Positions 12,918 through 24,233 of a DNA stretch of 64,000 bases are shown in pieces. A program made the position numbers and the translations under genes. Below the pieces are notes generated by a model, which ran no database searches, had not been told where the DNA came from, and was given only the letters and a program-made list of their open reading frames with translations. The DNA comes from Hippasteria phrygiana (Eukaryota > Echinodermata > Asteroidea > Valvatida > Goniasteridae): positions 682,001-746,000 of the forward strand of contig JAZGUH010000224.1 in NCBI GenBank assembly GCA_037893225.1, given 5' to 3'. The stretch's first letter is position 1, and every line of letters begins with the position of its first letter.

Positions 12918-13613
12918 TTATGAATGAATAAAGCAAGTCCATACCCCAGGGAATTTGACGTGCATGGAGCAATAAATAGACGGTAATATGCACACAGATG
13001 TTGGCCGGAAAGAAAATAAACATTGCGAGGTTTGAATTTTCTCCACAAGTTTTAACTCTAGGAAGCCGCCGATGATTGCAACATGTAGCGCCAGATCTAA
13101 GCTATCCATACATGTCAAAATTACTGTATTTGGTTGATATTTCATGCAATTATGAATGAGTAAAGCAAGTCCATACCCAAGGGAATTTGACATGCATGGA
13201 GCAATAAATAGACGGTAACATGTACACAGATGTTGGCCGGAAAGAAAATAAACATTGCGAGGTTTGAATTTTCTCCACAAGTTTTAACTCTAGGAAGCCG
13301 CCGATGATTGCAACATGTAGCGCCAGATCTAAGCTATCCATACATGTCAAAATTACTGTATTTGGTTGATATTTCATGCAATTATGAATGAATAAAGCAA
13401 GTCCATACCCCAGGGAATTTGACGTGCATGGAGCAATAAATAGACGGTAATATGCACACAGATGTTGGCCGGAAAGAAAATAAACATTGCGAGGTTTAAA
13501 TTTTCTCCACAAGTTTTAACTCTAGGAAGCCGCCGATGATTGCAACATGTAGCGCCAGATCTAAGCTATCCATACATGTCAAAATTACTGTATTTGGTTG
13601 ATATTTCATGCAA

Positions 13614-15005
13614 TTATGAATGAGTAGAGCAAGTCCATACCCCAGGGAATTTGACAGTCATGGAGCAATAAATAGAAGGTAATATGCACACAGATGTTGG
13701 CCGGAAAGAAAATAAACATTGCGAGGTTTGAATTTTCTCCACAAGTTTTAACTCTAGGAAGCCGCCGATGATTGCAACATGTAGCGCCAGATCTAAGCTA
13801 TCCATACATGTCAAAATTACTGCATTTGGTTGATATTTCATGCAATTATGAATGAGTAAAGCAAGTCCATACCCCAGGGAATTTGACATGCATGGAGCAA
13901 TAAATAGACGGTAATATGTACACAGATGTTGGCCGGAAAGAAAATAAACATTGCGAGGTTTGAATTTTCTCCACAAGTTTTAACTCTAAGAAGCCGCCGA
14001 TGATTGCAACATGTAGCGCCAGATCTAAGCTATCCATACATGTCAAAATTACTGTATTTGGTTTATATTTCATGCAATTATGAATGAGTAAAGCAAGTCC
14101 ATAGCCCAGGGAATTTGACATGCATGGAGCAATAAATAGACGGTAACATGTACACAGATGTTGGCCGGAAAGAAAATAAACATTGCGAGGTTTGAATTTT
14201 CTCCACAAGTTTTAACTCTAGGAAGCCGCCGATGATTGCAACATGTAGCGCCAGATCTAAGCTATCCATACATGTCAAAATTACTGCATTTGGTTGATAT
14301 TTCATGCAATTATGAATGAATAAAGCAAGTCCATACCCCAGGGAATTTGACGTGCATGGAGCAATAAATAGACGGTAATATGCACACAGATGTTGGCCGG
14401 AAAGAAAATAAACATTGCGAGGTTTGAATTTTCTCCACAAGTTTTAACTCTAGGAAGCCGCCGATGATTGCAACATGTAGCGCCAGATCTAAGCTATCCA
14501 TACATGTCAAAATTACTGTATTTGGTTGATATTTCATGCAATTATGAATGAGTAAAGCAAGTCCATACCCAAGGGAATTTGACATGCATGGAGCAATAAA
14601 TAGACGGTAACATGTACACAGATGTTGGCCGGAAAGAAAATAAACATTGCGAGGTTTGAATTTTCTCCACAAGTTTTAACTCTAGGAAGCCGCCGATGAT
14701 TGCAACATGTAGCGCCAGATCTAAGCTATCCATACATGTCAAAATTACTGTATTTGGTTGATATTTCATGCAATTATGAATGAATAAAGCAAGTCCATAC
14801 CCCAGGGAATTTGACGTGCATGGAGCAATAAATAGACGGTAATATGCACACAGATGTTGGCCGGAAAGAAAATAAACATTGCGAGGTTTGAATTTTCTCC
14901 ACAAGTTTTAACTCTAGGAAGCCGCCGATGATTGCAACATGTAGCGCCAGATCTAAGCTATCCATACATGTCAAAATTACTGCATTTGGTTGATATTTCA
15001 TGCAA
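13614..15005 (+). repeat. Hexamer HOR A-B-C-D-E-D (left domain)
   Basis: Canonical order again, the 4398-bp-offset partner of the hexamer at 9216, including ATAGCCC at 14104 in the C monomer. It is followed by B. Confidence 0.85.
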
Positions 15006-16397
15006 TTATGAATGAGTAAAGCAAGTCCATACCCCAGGGAATTTGACATGCATGGAGCAATAAATAGACGGTAATATGTACACAGATGTTGGCCGGAAAG
15101 AAAATAAACATTGCGAGGTTTGAATTTTCTCCACAAGTTTTAACTCTAAGAAGCCGCCGATGATTGCAACATGTAGCGCCAGATCTAAGCTATCCATACA
15201 TGTCAAAATTACTGTATTTGGTTTATATTTCATGCAATTATGAATGAGTAAAGCAAGTCCATACCCCAGGGAATTTGACATGCATGGAGCAATAAATAGA
15301 CGGTAACATGTACACAGATGTTGGCCGGAAAGAAAATAAACATTGCGAGGTTTGAATTTTCTCCACAAGTTTTAACTCTAGGAAGCCGCCGATGATTGCA
15401 ACATGTAGCGCCAGATCTAAGCTATCCATACATGTCAAAATTACTGCATTTGGTTGATATTTCATGCAATTATGAATGAATAAAGCAAGTCCATACCCCA
15501 GGGAATTTGACGTGCATGGAGCAATAAATAGACGGTAATATGCACACAGATGTTGGCCGGAAAGAAAATAAACATTGCGAGGTTTGAATTTTCTCCACAA
15601 GTTTTAACTCTAGGAAGCCGCCGATGATTGCAACATGTAGCGCCAGATCTAAGCTATCCATACATGTCAAAATTACTGTATTTGGTTGATATTTCATGCA
15701 ATTATGAATGAGTAAAGCAAGTCCATACCCAAGGGAATTTGACATGCATGGAGCAATAAATAGACGGTAACATGTACACAGATGTTGGCCGGAAAGAAAA
15801 TAAACATTGCGAGGTTTGAATTTTCTCCACAAGTTTTAACTCTAGGAAGCCGCCGATGATTGCAACATGTAGCGCCAGATCTAAGCTATCCATACATGTC
15901 AAAATTACTGTATTTGGTTGATATTTCATGCAATTATGAATGAATAAAGCAAGTCCATACCCCAGGGAATTTGACGTGCATGGAGCAATAAATAGACGGT
16001 AATATGCACACAGATGTTGGCCGGAAAGAAAATAAACATTGCGAGGTTTGAATTTTCTCCACAAGTTTTAACTCTAGGAAGCCGCCGATGATTGCAACAT
16101 GTAGCGCCAGATCTAAGCTATCCATACATGTCACAATTACTGCATTTGGTTGATATTTCATGCAATTATGAATGAGTAAAGCAAGTCCATACCCCAGGGA
16201 ATTTGACATGCATGGAGCAATAAATAGACGGTAATATGTACACAGATGTTGGCCGGAAAGAAAATAAACATTGCGAGGTTTGAATTTTCTCCACAAGTTT
16301 TAACTCTAAGAAGCCGCCGATGATTGCAACATGTAGCGCCAGATCTAAGCTATCCATACATGTCAAAATTACTGTATTTGGTTTATATTTCATGCAA

Positions 16398-16619
16398 TTA
16401 TGAATGAGTAAAGCAAGTCATACCCCAGGGAATTTGACATGCATGGAGCAATAAATTATGTACACAGATGTTGGCCGGAAAGAAAATAAACATTGCGAGG
16501 TTTGAATTTTCTCCACAAGTTTTAACTCTAAGAAGCCGCCGATGATTGCAACATGTAGCGCCAGATCTAAGCTATCCATACATGTCAAAATTACTGCATT
16601 TGGTTGATATTTCATGCAA
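16398..16619 (+). repeat. Deleted monomer (222 bp), copy 5
   Basis: Same deletions and t74 state, 3702 bp after copy 4, again with the TCACAATT marker upstream (c at 16134). Confidence 0.94.
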
Positions 16620-19403
16620 TTATGAATGAATAAAGCAAGTCCATACCCCAGGGAATTTGACGTGCATGGAGCAATAAATAGACGGTAATATGCACACAGA
16701 TGTTGGCCGGAAAGAAAATAAACATTGCGAGGTTTGAATTTTCTCCACAAGTTTTAACTCTAGGAAGCCGCCGATGATTGCAACATGTAGCGCCAGATCT
16801 AAGCTATCCATACATGTCAAAATTACTGTATTTGGTTGATATTTCATGCAATTATGAATGAGTAAAGCAAGTCCATACCCAAGGGAATTTGACATGCATG
16901 GAGCAATAAATAGACGGTAACATGTACACAGATGTTGGCCGGAAAGAAAATAAACATTGCGAGGTTTGAATTTTCTCCACAAGTTTTAACTCTAGGAAGC
17001 CGCCGATGATTGCAACATGTAGCGCCAGATCTAAGCTATCCATACATGTCAAAATTACTGTATTTGGTTGATATTTCATGCAATTATGAATGAATAAAGC
17101 AAGTCCATACCCCAGGGAATTTGACGTGCATGGAGCAATAAATAGACGGTAATATGCACACAGATGTTGGCCGGAAAGAAAATAAACATTGCGAGGTTTG
17201 AATTTTCTCCACAAGTTTTAACTCTAGGAAGCCGCCGATGATTGCAACATGTAGCGCCAGATCTAAGCTATCCATACATGTCAAAATTACTGCATTTGGT
17301 TGATATTTCATGCAATTATGAATGAGTAAAGCAAGTCCATACCCCAGGGAATTTGACATGCATGGAGCAATAAATAGACGGTAATATGTACACAGATGTT
17401 GGCCGGAAAGAAAATAAACATTGCGAGGTTTGAATTTTCTCCACAAGTTTTAACTCTAAGAAGCCGCCGATGATTGCAACATGTAGCGCCAGATCTAAGC
17501 TATCCATACATGTCAAAATTACTGTATTTGGTTTATATTTCATGCAATTATGAATGAGTAAAGCAAGTCCATAGCCCAGGGAATTTGACATGCATGGAGC
17601 AATAAATAGACGGTAACATGTACACAGATGTTGGCCGGAAAGAAAATAAACATTGCGAGGTTTGAATTTTCTCCACAAGTTTTAACTCTAGGAAGCCGCC
17701 GATGATTGCAACATGTAGCGCCAGATCTAAGCTATCCATACATGTCAAAATTACTGCATTTGGTTGATATTTCATGCAATTATGAATGAATAAAGCAAGT
17801 CCATACCCCAGGGAATTTGACGTGCATGGAGCAATAAATAGACGGTAATATGCACACAGATGTTGGCCGGAAAGAAAATAAACATTGCGAGGTTTGAATT
17901 TTCTCCACAAGTTTTAACTCTAGGAAGCCGCCGATGATTGCAACATGTAGCGCCAGATCTAAGCTATCCATACATGTCAAAATTACTGTATTTGGTTGAT
18001 ATTTCATGCAATTATGAATGAGTAAAGCAAGTCCATACCCAAGGGAATTTGACATGCATGGAGCAATAAATAGACGGTAACATGTACACAGATGTTGGCC
18101 GGAAAGAAAATAAACATTGCGAGGTTTGAATTTTCTCCACAAGTTTTAACTCTAGGAAGCCGCCGATGATTGCAACATGTAGCGCCAGATCTAAGCTATC
18201 CATACATGTCAAAATTACTGTATTTGGTTGATATTTCATGCAATTATGAATGAATAAAGCAAGTCCATACCCCAGGGAATTTGACGTGCATGGAGCAATA
18301 AATAGACGGTAATATGCACACAGATGTTGGCCGGAAAGAAAATAAACATTGCGAGGTTTGAATTTTCTCCACAAGTTTTAACTCTAGGAAGCCGCCGATG
18401 ATTGCAACATGTAGCGCCAGATCTAAGCTATCCATACATGTCAAAATTACTGTATTTGGTTGATATTTCATGCAATTATGAATGAGTAAAGCAAGTCCAT
18501 ACCCAAGGGAATTTGACATGCATGGAGCAATAAATAGACGGTAACATGTACACAGATGTTGGCCGGAAAGAAAATAAACATTGCGAGGTTTGAATTTTCT
18601 CCACAAGTTTTAACTCTAGGAAGCCGCCGATGATTGCAACATGTAGCGCCAGATCTAAGCTATCCATACATGTCAAAATTACTGTATTTGGTTGATATTT
18701 CATGCAATTATGAATGAATAAAGCAAGTCCATACCCCAGGGAATTTGACGTGCATGGAGCAATAAATAGACGGTAATATGCACACAGATGTTGGCCGGAA
18801 AGAAAATAAACATTGCGAGGTTTGAATTTTCTCCACAAGTTTTAACTCTAGGAAGCCGCCGATGATTGCAACATGTAGCGCCAGATCTAAGCTATCCATA
18901 CATGTCAAAATTACTGTATTTGGTTGATATTTCATGCAATTATGAATGAGTAGAGCAAGTCCATACCCCAGGGAATTTGACAGTCATGGAGCAATAAATA
19001 GAAGGTAATATGCACACAGATGTTGGCCGGAAAGAAAATAAACATTGCGAGGTTTGAATTTTCTCCACAAGTTTTAACTCTAGGAAGCCGCCGATGATTG
19101 CAACATGTAGCGCCAGATCTAAGCTATCCATACATGTCAAAATTACTGCATTTGGTTGATATTTCATGCAATTATGAATGAGTAAAGCAAGTCCATACCC
19201 CAGGGAATTTGACATGCATGGAGCAATAAATAGACGGTAATATGTACACAGATGTTGGCCGGAAAGAAAATAAACATTGCGAGGTTTGAATTTTCTCCAC
19301 AAGTTTTAACTCTAAGAAGCCGCCGATGATTGCAACATGTAGCGCCAGATCTAAGCTATCCATACATGTCAAAATTACTGTATTTGGTTTATATTTCATG
19401 CAA

Positions 19404-19625
19404 TTATGAATGAGTAAAGCAAGTCATACCCCAGGGAATTTGACATGCATGGAGCAATAAATTATGTACACAGATGTTGGCCGGAAAGAAAATAAACATT
19501 GCGAGGTTTGAATTTTCTCCACAAGTTTTAACTCTAAGAAGCCGCCGATGATTGCAACATGTAGCGCCAGATCTAAGCTATCCATACATGTCAAAATTAC
19601 TGCATTTGGTTGATATTTCATGCAA
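19404..19625 (+). repeat. Deleted monomer (222 bp), copy 6 (last)
   Basis: Last copy of the 10-bp-deleted subtype, 3006 bp after copy 5 and only one monomer before the transposon insertion at 19840. Its upstream neighbour lacks the TCACAATT marker seen before copies 3-5. No monomer with this deletion occurs between here and 64000. Confidence 0.94.
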
Positions 19626-19839
19626 TTATGAATGAATAAAGCAAGTCCATACCCCAGGGAATTTGACGTGCATGGAGCAATAAATAGACGGTAATATGCA
19701 CACAGATGTTGGCCGGAAAGAAAATAAACATTGCGAGGTTTGAATTTTCTCCACAAGTTTTAACTCTAGGAAGCCGCCGATGATTGCAACATGTAGCGCC
19801 AGATCTAAGCTATCCATACATGTCAAAATTACTGTATTT

Positions 19840-19874
19840 GTGACCGGCTCTGCAAAAAGGGGTATTATGTCGCA
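19840..19874 (+). repeat. Left terminal inverted repeat, element copy 1
   Basis: 35-bp terminal repeat reading inward from GTGACC and ending at TCGCA. It pairs with 20249-20283 except at position 6 (c here, t in the other arm) and at one position in the G run (GGGG here, GGGC in the other arm). Confidence 0.92.
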
Positions 19875-20248
19875 CTATGTGAAAACACACACAGGACAGT
19901 TCTATGTGAAGCGGGTGAAAAAATCTTCACGTAAGTGATTTTTTTGTTTTTGGTTTGTTGGCTTCTGTTATATCCATATTTTCAGAATATATTTTCAGAA
20001 ACATTAATATTGATGAATAAAGATGAAAAAATAAATGTTGATAAAAATTACTTCTATGTTTTTTCTTTGCACTTTTTGTGTTTAAAGGCCTGTATCTCTA
20101 AACGCATTTCCGTTAAATTGGGAAAATATGTGTATACAAATGTCAAGATATCTCGAGAACACAAAATGCCACAGGGGTCAAACCTACACCAAATTAAAGC
20201 TTAGGATGTGACCAATCCATCTATGTATATAACTCATTTTTCAAACTT

Positions 20249-20283
20249 TGCGACATAATAGCCCTTTTTGCAGAGCCAGTCAC
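20249..20283 (-). repeat. Right terminal inverted repeat, element copy 1
   Basis: Inverted partner of 19840-19874; on the plus strand it starts TGCGACATAATAG and ends GCCAGTCAC. It is immediately followed by ATTT, the second copy of the presumed target duplication. Confidence 0.92.
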
Positions 20284-22143
20284 ATTTGGTTGATATTTCA
20301 TGCAATTATGAATGAGTAGAGCAAGTCCATACCCCAGGGAATTTGACAGTCATGGAGCAATAAATAGAAGGTAATATGCACACAGATGTTGGCCGGAAAG
20401 AAAATAAACATTGCGAGGTTTGAATTTTCTCCACAAGTTTTAACTCTAGGAAGCCGCCGATGATTGCAACATGTAGCGCCAGATCTAAGCTATCCATACA
20501 TGTCAAAATTACTGCATTTGGTTGATATTTCATGCAATTATGAATGGGTAAAGCAAGTCCATACCCCAGGGAATTTGACATGCATGGAGCAATAAATAGA
20601 CGGTAATATGTACACAGATGTTGGCCGGAAAGAAAATAAACATTGCGAGGTTTGAATTTTCTCCACAAGTTTTAACTCTAAGAAGCCGCCGATGATTGCA
20701 ACATGTAGCGCCAGATCTAAGCTATCCATACATGTCAAAATTACTGTATTTGGTTTATATTTCATGCAATTATGAATGAGTAAAGCAAGTCCATACCCCA
20801 GGGAATTTGACATGCATGGAGCAATAAATAGACGGTAACATGTACACAGATGTTGGCCGGAAAGAAAATAAACATTGCGAGGTTTGAATTTTCTCCACAA
20901 GTTTTAACTCTAGGAAGCCGCCGATGATTGCAACATGTAGCGCCAGATCTAAGCTATCCATACATGTCAAAATTACTGCATTTGGTTGATATTTCATGCA
21001 ATTATGAATGAATAAAGCAAGTCCATACCCCAGGGAATTTGACGTGCATGGAGCAATAAATAGACGGTAATATGCACACAGATGTTGGCCGGAAAGAAAA
21101 TAAACATTGCGAGGTTTGAATTTTCTCCACAAGTTTTAACTCTAGGAAGCCGCCGATGATTGCAACATGTAGCGCCAGATCTAAGCTATCCATACATGTC
21201 AAAATTACTGTATTTGGTTGATATTTCATGCAATTATGAATGAGTAAAGCAAGTCCATACCCAAGGGAATTTGACATGCATGGAGCAATAAATAGACGGT
21301 AACATGTACACAGATGTTGGCCGGAAAGAAAATAAACATTGCGAGGTTTGAATTTTCTCCACAAGTTTTAACTCTAGGAAGCCGCCGATGATTGCAACAT
21401 GTAGCGCCAGATCTAAGCTATCCATACATGTCAAAATTACTGTATTTGGTTGATATTTCATGCAATTATGAATGAATAAAGCAAGTCCATACCCCAGGGA
21501 ATTTGACGTGCATGGAGCAATAAATAGACGGTAATATGCACACAGATGTTGGCCGGAAAGAAAATAAACATTGCGAGGTTTGAATTTTCTCCACAAGTTT
21601 TAACTCTAGGAAGCCGCCGATGATTGCAACATGTAGCGCCAGATCTAAGCTATCCATACATGTCAAAATTACTGTATTTGGTTGATATTTCATGCAATTA
21701 TGAATGAGTAGAGCAAGTCCATACCCCAGGGAATTTGACAGTCATGGAGCAATAAATAGAAGGTAATATGCACACAGATGTTGGCCGGAAAGAAAATAAA
21801 CATTGCGAGGTTTGAATTTTCTCCACAAGTTTTAACTCTAGGAAGCCGCCGATGATTGCAACATGTAGCGCAAGATCTAAGCTATCCATACATGTCAAAA
21901 TTACTGCATTTGGTTGATATTTCATGCAATTATGAATGAGTAAAGCAAGTCCATACCCCAGGGAATTTGACATGCATGGAGCAATAAATAGACGGTAACA
22001 TGTACACAGATGTTGGCCGGAAAGAAAATAAACATTGCGAGGTTTGAATTTTCTCCACAAGTTTTAACTCTAGGAAGCCGCCGATGATTGCAACATGTAG
22101 CGCCAGATCTAAGCTATCCATACATGTCAAAATTACTGTATTT
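20284..22143 (+). repeat. Eight satellite monomers between the two elements
   Basis: 1856 bp (8 x 232) plus the 4-bp ATTT duplication. The order is hexamer A-B-C-D-E-D (20306-21697), then an A monomer (21698-21929) with CGCAAGATC instead of CGCCAGATC (a at 21872), then a C-like monomer broken by the second element. Position 20547 has GGGTAAAG where its partner in the next copy has GAGTAAAG. No gene is visible. Confidence 0.95.
20306..21697 (+). repeat. Hexamer HOR A-B-C-D-E-D
   Basis: Canonical 1392-bp hexamer directly downstream of the first element. It corresponds to 22610-24001 at an offset of 2304 bp; one visible difference is the GGGTAAAG motif at about 20545-20552. Confidence 0.88.
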
Positions 22144-22178
22144 GTGACCGGCTCTGCAAAAAGGGGTATTATGTCGCA
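22144..22178 (+). repeat. Left terminal inverted repeat, element copy 2
   Basis: Same 35 bp as 19840-19874, including both mismatches to its right arm. Retention of the same two mismatches supports a common origin of the two element copies. Confidence 0.92.
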
Positions 22179-22552
22179 CTATGTGAAAACACACACAGGA
22201 CAGTTCTATGTGAAGCGGGTGAAAAAATCTTCACGTAAGTGATTTTTTTGTTTTTGGTTTGTTGGCTTCTGTTATATCCATATTTTCAGAATATATTTTC
22301 AGAAACATTAATATTGATGAATAAAGATGAAAAAATAAATGTTGATAAAAATTACTTCTATGTTTTTTCTTTGCACTTTTTGTGTTTAAAGGCCTGTATC
22401 TCTAAACGCATTTCCGTTAAATTGGGAAAATATGTGTATACAAATGTCAAGATATCTCGAGAACACAAAATGCCACAGGGGTCAAACCTACACCAAATTA
22501 AAGCTTAGGATGTGACCAATCCATCTATGTATATAACTCATTTTTCAAACTT

Positions 22553-22587
22553 TGCGACATAATAGCCCTTTTTGCAGAGCCAGTCAC
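22553..22587 (-). repeat. Right terminal inverted repeat, element copy 2
   Basis: Same as 20249-20283; the inverted partner of 22144-22178. It is followed by ATTT at 22588-22591. Confidence 0.92.
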
Positions 22588-22609
22588 ATTTGGTTGATAT
22601 TTCATGCAA

Positions 22610-24001
22610 TTATGAATGAGTAGAGCAAGTCCATACCCCAGGGAATTTGACAGTCATGGAGCAATAAATAGAAGGTAATATGCACACAGATGTTGGCCGG
22701 AAAGAAAATAAACATTGCGAGGTTTGAATTTTCTCCACAAGTTTTAACTCTAGGAAGCCGCCGATGATTGCAACATGTAGCGCCAGATCTAAGCTATCCA
22801 TACATGTCAAAATTACTGCATTTGGTTGATATTTCATGCAATTATGAATGAGTAAAGCAAGTCCATACCCCAGGGAATTTGACATGCATGGAGCAATAAA
22901 TAGACGGTAATATGTACACAGATGTTGGCCGGAAAGAAAATAAACATTGCGAGGTTTGAATTTTCTCCACAAGTTTTAACTCTAAGAAGCCGCCGATGAT
23001 TGCAACATGTAGCGCCAGATCTAAGCTATCCATACATGTCAAAATTACTGTATTTGGTTTATATTTCATGCAATTATGAATGAGTAAAGCAAGTCCATAC
23101 CCCAGGGAATTTGACATGCATGGAGCAATAAATAGACGGTAACATGTACACAGATGTTGGCCGGAAAGAAAATAAACATTGCGAGGTTTGAATTTTCTCC
23201 ACAAGTTTTAACTCTAGGAAGCCGCCGATGATTGCAACATGTAGCGCCAGATCTAAGCTATCCATACATGTCAAAATTACTGCATTTGGTTGATATTTCA
23301 TGCAATTATGAATGAATAAAGCAAGTCCATACCCCAGGGAATTTGACGTGCATGGAGCAATAAATAGACGGTAATATGCACACAGATGTTGGCCGGAAAG
23401 AAAATAAACATTGCGAGGTTTGAATTTTCTCCACAAGTTTTAACTCTAGGAAGCCGCCGATGATTGCAACATGTAGCGCCAGATCTAAGCTATCCATACA
23501 TGTCAAAATTACTGTATTTGGTTGATATTTCATGCAATTATGAATGAGTAAAGCAAGTCCATACCCAAGGGAATTTGACATGCATGGAGCAATAAATAGA
23601 CGGTAACATGTACACAGATGTTGGCCGGAAAGAAAATAAACATTGCGAGGTTTGAATTTTCTCCACAAGTTTTAACTCTAGGAAGCCGCCGATGATTGCA
23701 ACATGTAGCGCCAGATCTAAGCTATCCATACATGTCAAAATTACTGTATTTGGTTGATATTTCATGCAATTATGAATGAATAAAGCAAGTCCATACCCCA
23801 GGGAATTTGACGTGCATGGAGCAATAAATAGACGGTAATATGCACACAGATGTTGGCCGGAAAGAAAATAAACATTGCGAGGTTTGAATTTTCTCCACAA
23901 GTTTTAACTCTAGGAAGCCGCCGATGATTGCAACATGTAGCGCCAGATCTAAGCTATCCATACATGTCAAAATTACTGTATTTGGTTGATATTTCATGCA
24001 A
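22610..24001 (+). repeat. Hexamer HOR A-B-C-D-E-D
   Basis: Canonical hexamer just right of the second element. It is the 2304-bp-offset partner of 20306-21697 and has the same subtype order as 28874-30265 and 32586-33977. Confidence 0.9.
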
Positions 24002-24233
24002 TTATGAATGAGTAGAGCAAGTCCATACCCCAGGGAATTTGACAGTCATGGAGCAATAAATAGAAGGTAATATGCACACAGATGTTGGCCGGAAAGAAAA
24101 TAAACATTGCGAGGTTTGAATTTTCTCCACAAGTTTTAACTCTAGGAAGCCGCCGATGATTGCAACATGTAGCACAAGATCTAAGCTATCCATACATGTC
24201 AAAATTACTGCATTTGGTTGATATTTCATGCAA
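24002..24233 (+). repeat. Subtype A monomer with GCACAAGATC
   Basis: A monomer with two substitutions in the inverted-repeat spacer (a at 24174 and a at 24176). The equivalent monomer one duplicated unit earlier (21698) has only the second of these (21872). The double-change form recurs in A monomers at 30266, 33978 and 35834, giving a traceable lineage. Confidence 0.88.

Larger units (their letters stand above)
12315..15975 (+). repeat. 19-mer HOR, copy 2
   Basis: Partner of 7917-11577, recognised by the three shared private substitutions. Its first part is itself repeated 3702 bp on (about 12315-13620 against 16017-17320), and a middle part 3470 bp on (about 13740-14995 against 17210-18465, sharing ATAGCCC at 14104/17574). 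The third copy is therefore a shortened, rejoined version. Confidence 0.83.
1..19839 (+). repeat. 232-bp satellite array, left domain (15/19/16/13-mer HORs)
   Basis: About 86 head-to-tail copies of a 232-bp monomer, all in one orientation. The monomer can be recognised by 'GATGTTGGCCGGAAAG', 'GGAAGCCGCCGATGATTG' and 'CAGATCTAAGCTATCC'. From 198 to 19172 the phase is exact once five 10-bp deletions are allowed for (18974 + 50 = 82 x 232), so I see no other net length change. The domain is marked by a 222-bp deleted monomer recurring at spacings of 3470, 3470, 4398, 3702 and 3006 bp, that is 15, 15, 19, 16 and 13 monomers. Subtype order from 198 is B, C-like, A/B hybrid, C, D-like, deleted B, D, B, C, D, E, D, B, D, A, after which the order repeats. 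Nothing else lies in this stretch: no gene, RNA gene or unrelated insertion. A function as centromeric or other heterochromatic satellite is inference from its structure. Confidence 0.97.
19840..20283 (+). mobile_element. Non-autonomous inverted-repeat transposon (MITE-like), copy 1
   Basis: A 444-bp segment unrelated to the satellite interrupts a monomer. It has 35-bp imperfect terminal inverted repeats (19840-19874 and 20249-20283; 33 of 35 positions pair), beginning GTGACCGGCTCTGC. The flanking ATTT (19836-19839 and 20284-20287) fits a 4-bp target duplication: removing the element plus one ATTT restores the normal ACTGTATTTGGTTGAT. Termini TGTGAC...GTCACA with a 2-bp duplication are also possible. 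The interior is AT-rich, with a subterminal direct repeat CTATGTGAA (19875-19883 and 19902-19910) and a small GTGAA/TTCAC hairpin (19915-19930). There is no transposase. The only open frame of note (19935-20204, 89 codons) starts at GTG and resembles nothing I know. It must have been mobilised by a transposase elsewhere; the superfamily is not assigned. Confidence 0.9.
22144..22587 (+). mobile_element. Non-autonomous inverted-repeat transposon (MITE-like), copy 2
   Basis: A 444-bp copy that reads identical to 19840-20283, exactly 2304 bp downstream (8 monomers + 444 + 4). It sits at the same monomer position, in the same orientation, with the same flanking ATTT (22140-22143 and 22588-22591). 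Identity of insertion point, orientation and interior indicates it was duplicated with the satellite, not inserted a second time. The right flank follows copy 1's right flank for about 1.6 kb. The left-flank monomer differs from copy 1's at positions 11, 43, 70 and 74, so the exchange junction lies in or near that monomer. Confidence 0.9.

Noticed and set aside
1..19839. CRISPR-like repeat-spacer array
   Set aside because: There are no unique spacers between short repeats. The whole 232-bp unit is repeated and differs only at a few fixed sites.
19935..20204. 89-codon open frame inside the first inserted element
   Set aside because: It begins with GTG in an AT-rich spacer, has no recognisable domain, and is much shorter than any transposase. 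The identical frame in the second element reflects duplication, not conservation.
19840..20283. LTR, LINE or SINE origin of the insert
   Set aside because: It has inverted, not direct, termini, no poly-A tail, no tRNA-like A/B boxes noticed, and no reverse transcriptase. DNA-transposon-derived MITE is the better fit.
22144..22587. Second independent transposition event
   Set aside because: Same target position, orientation, mismatches in the TIRs and interior, at a distance equal to 8 monomers plus element plus target duplication. Array duplication is sufficient.
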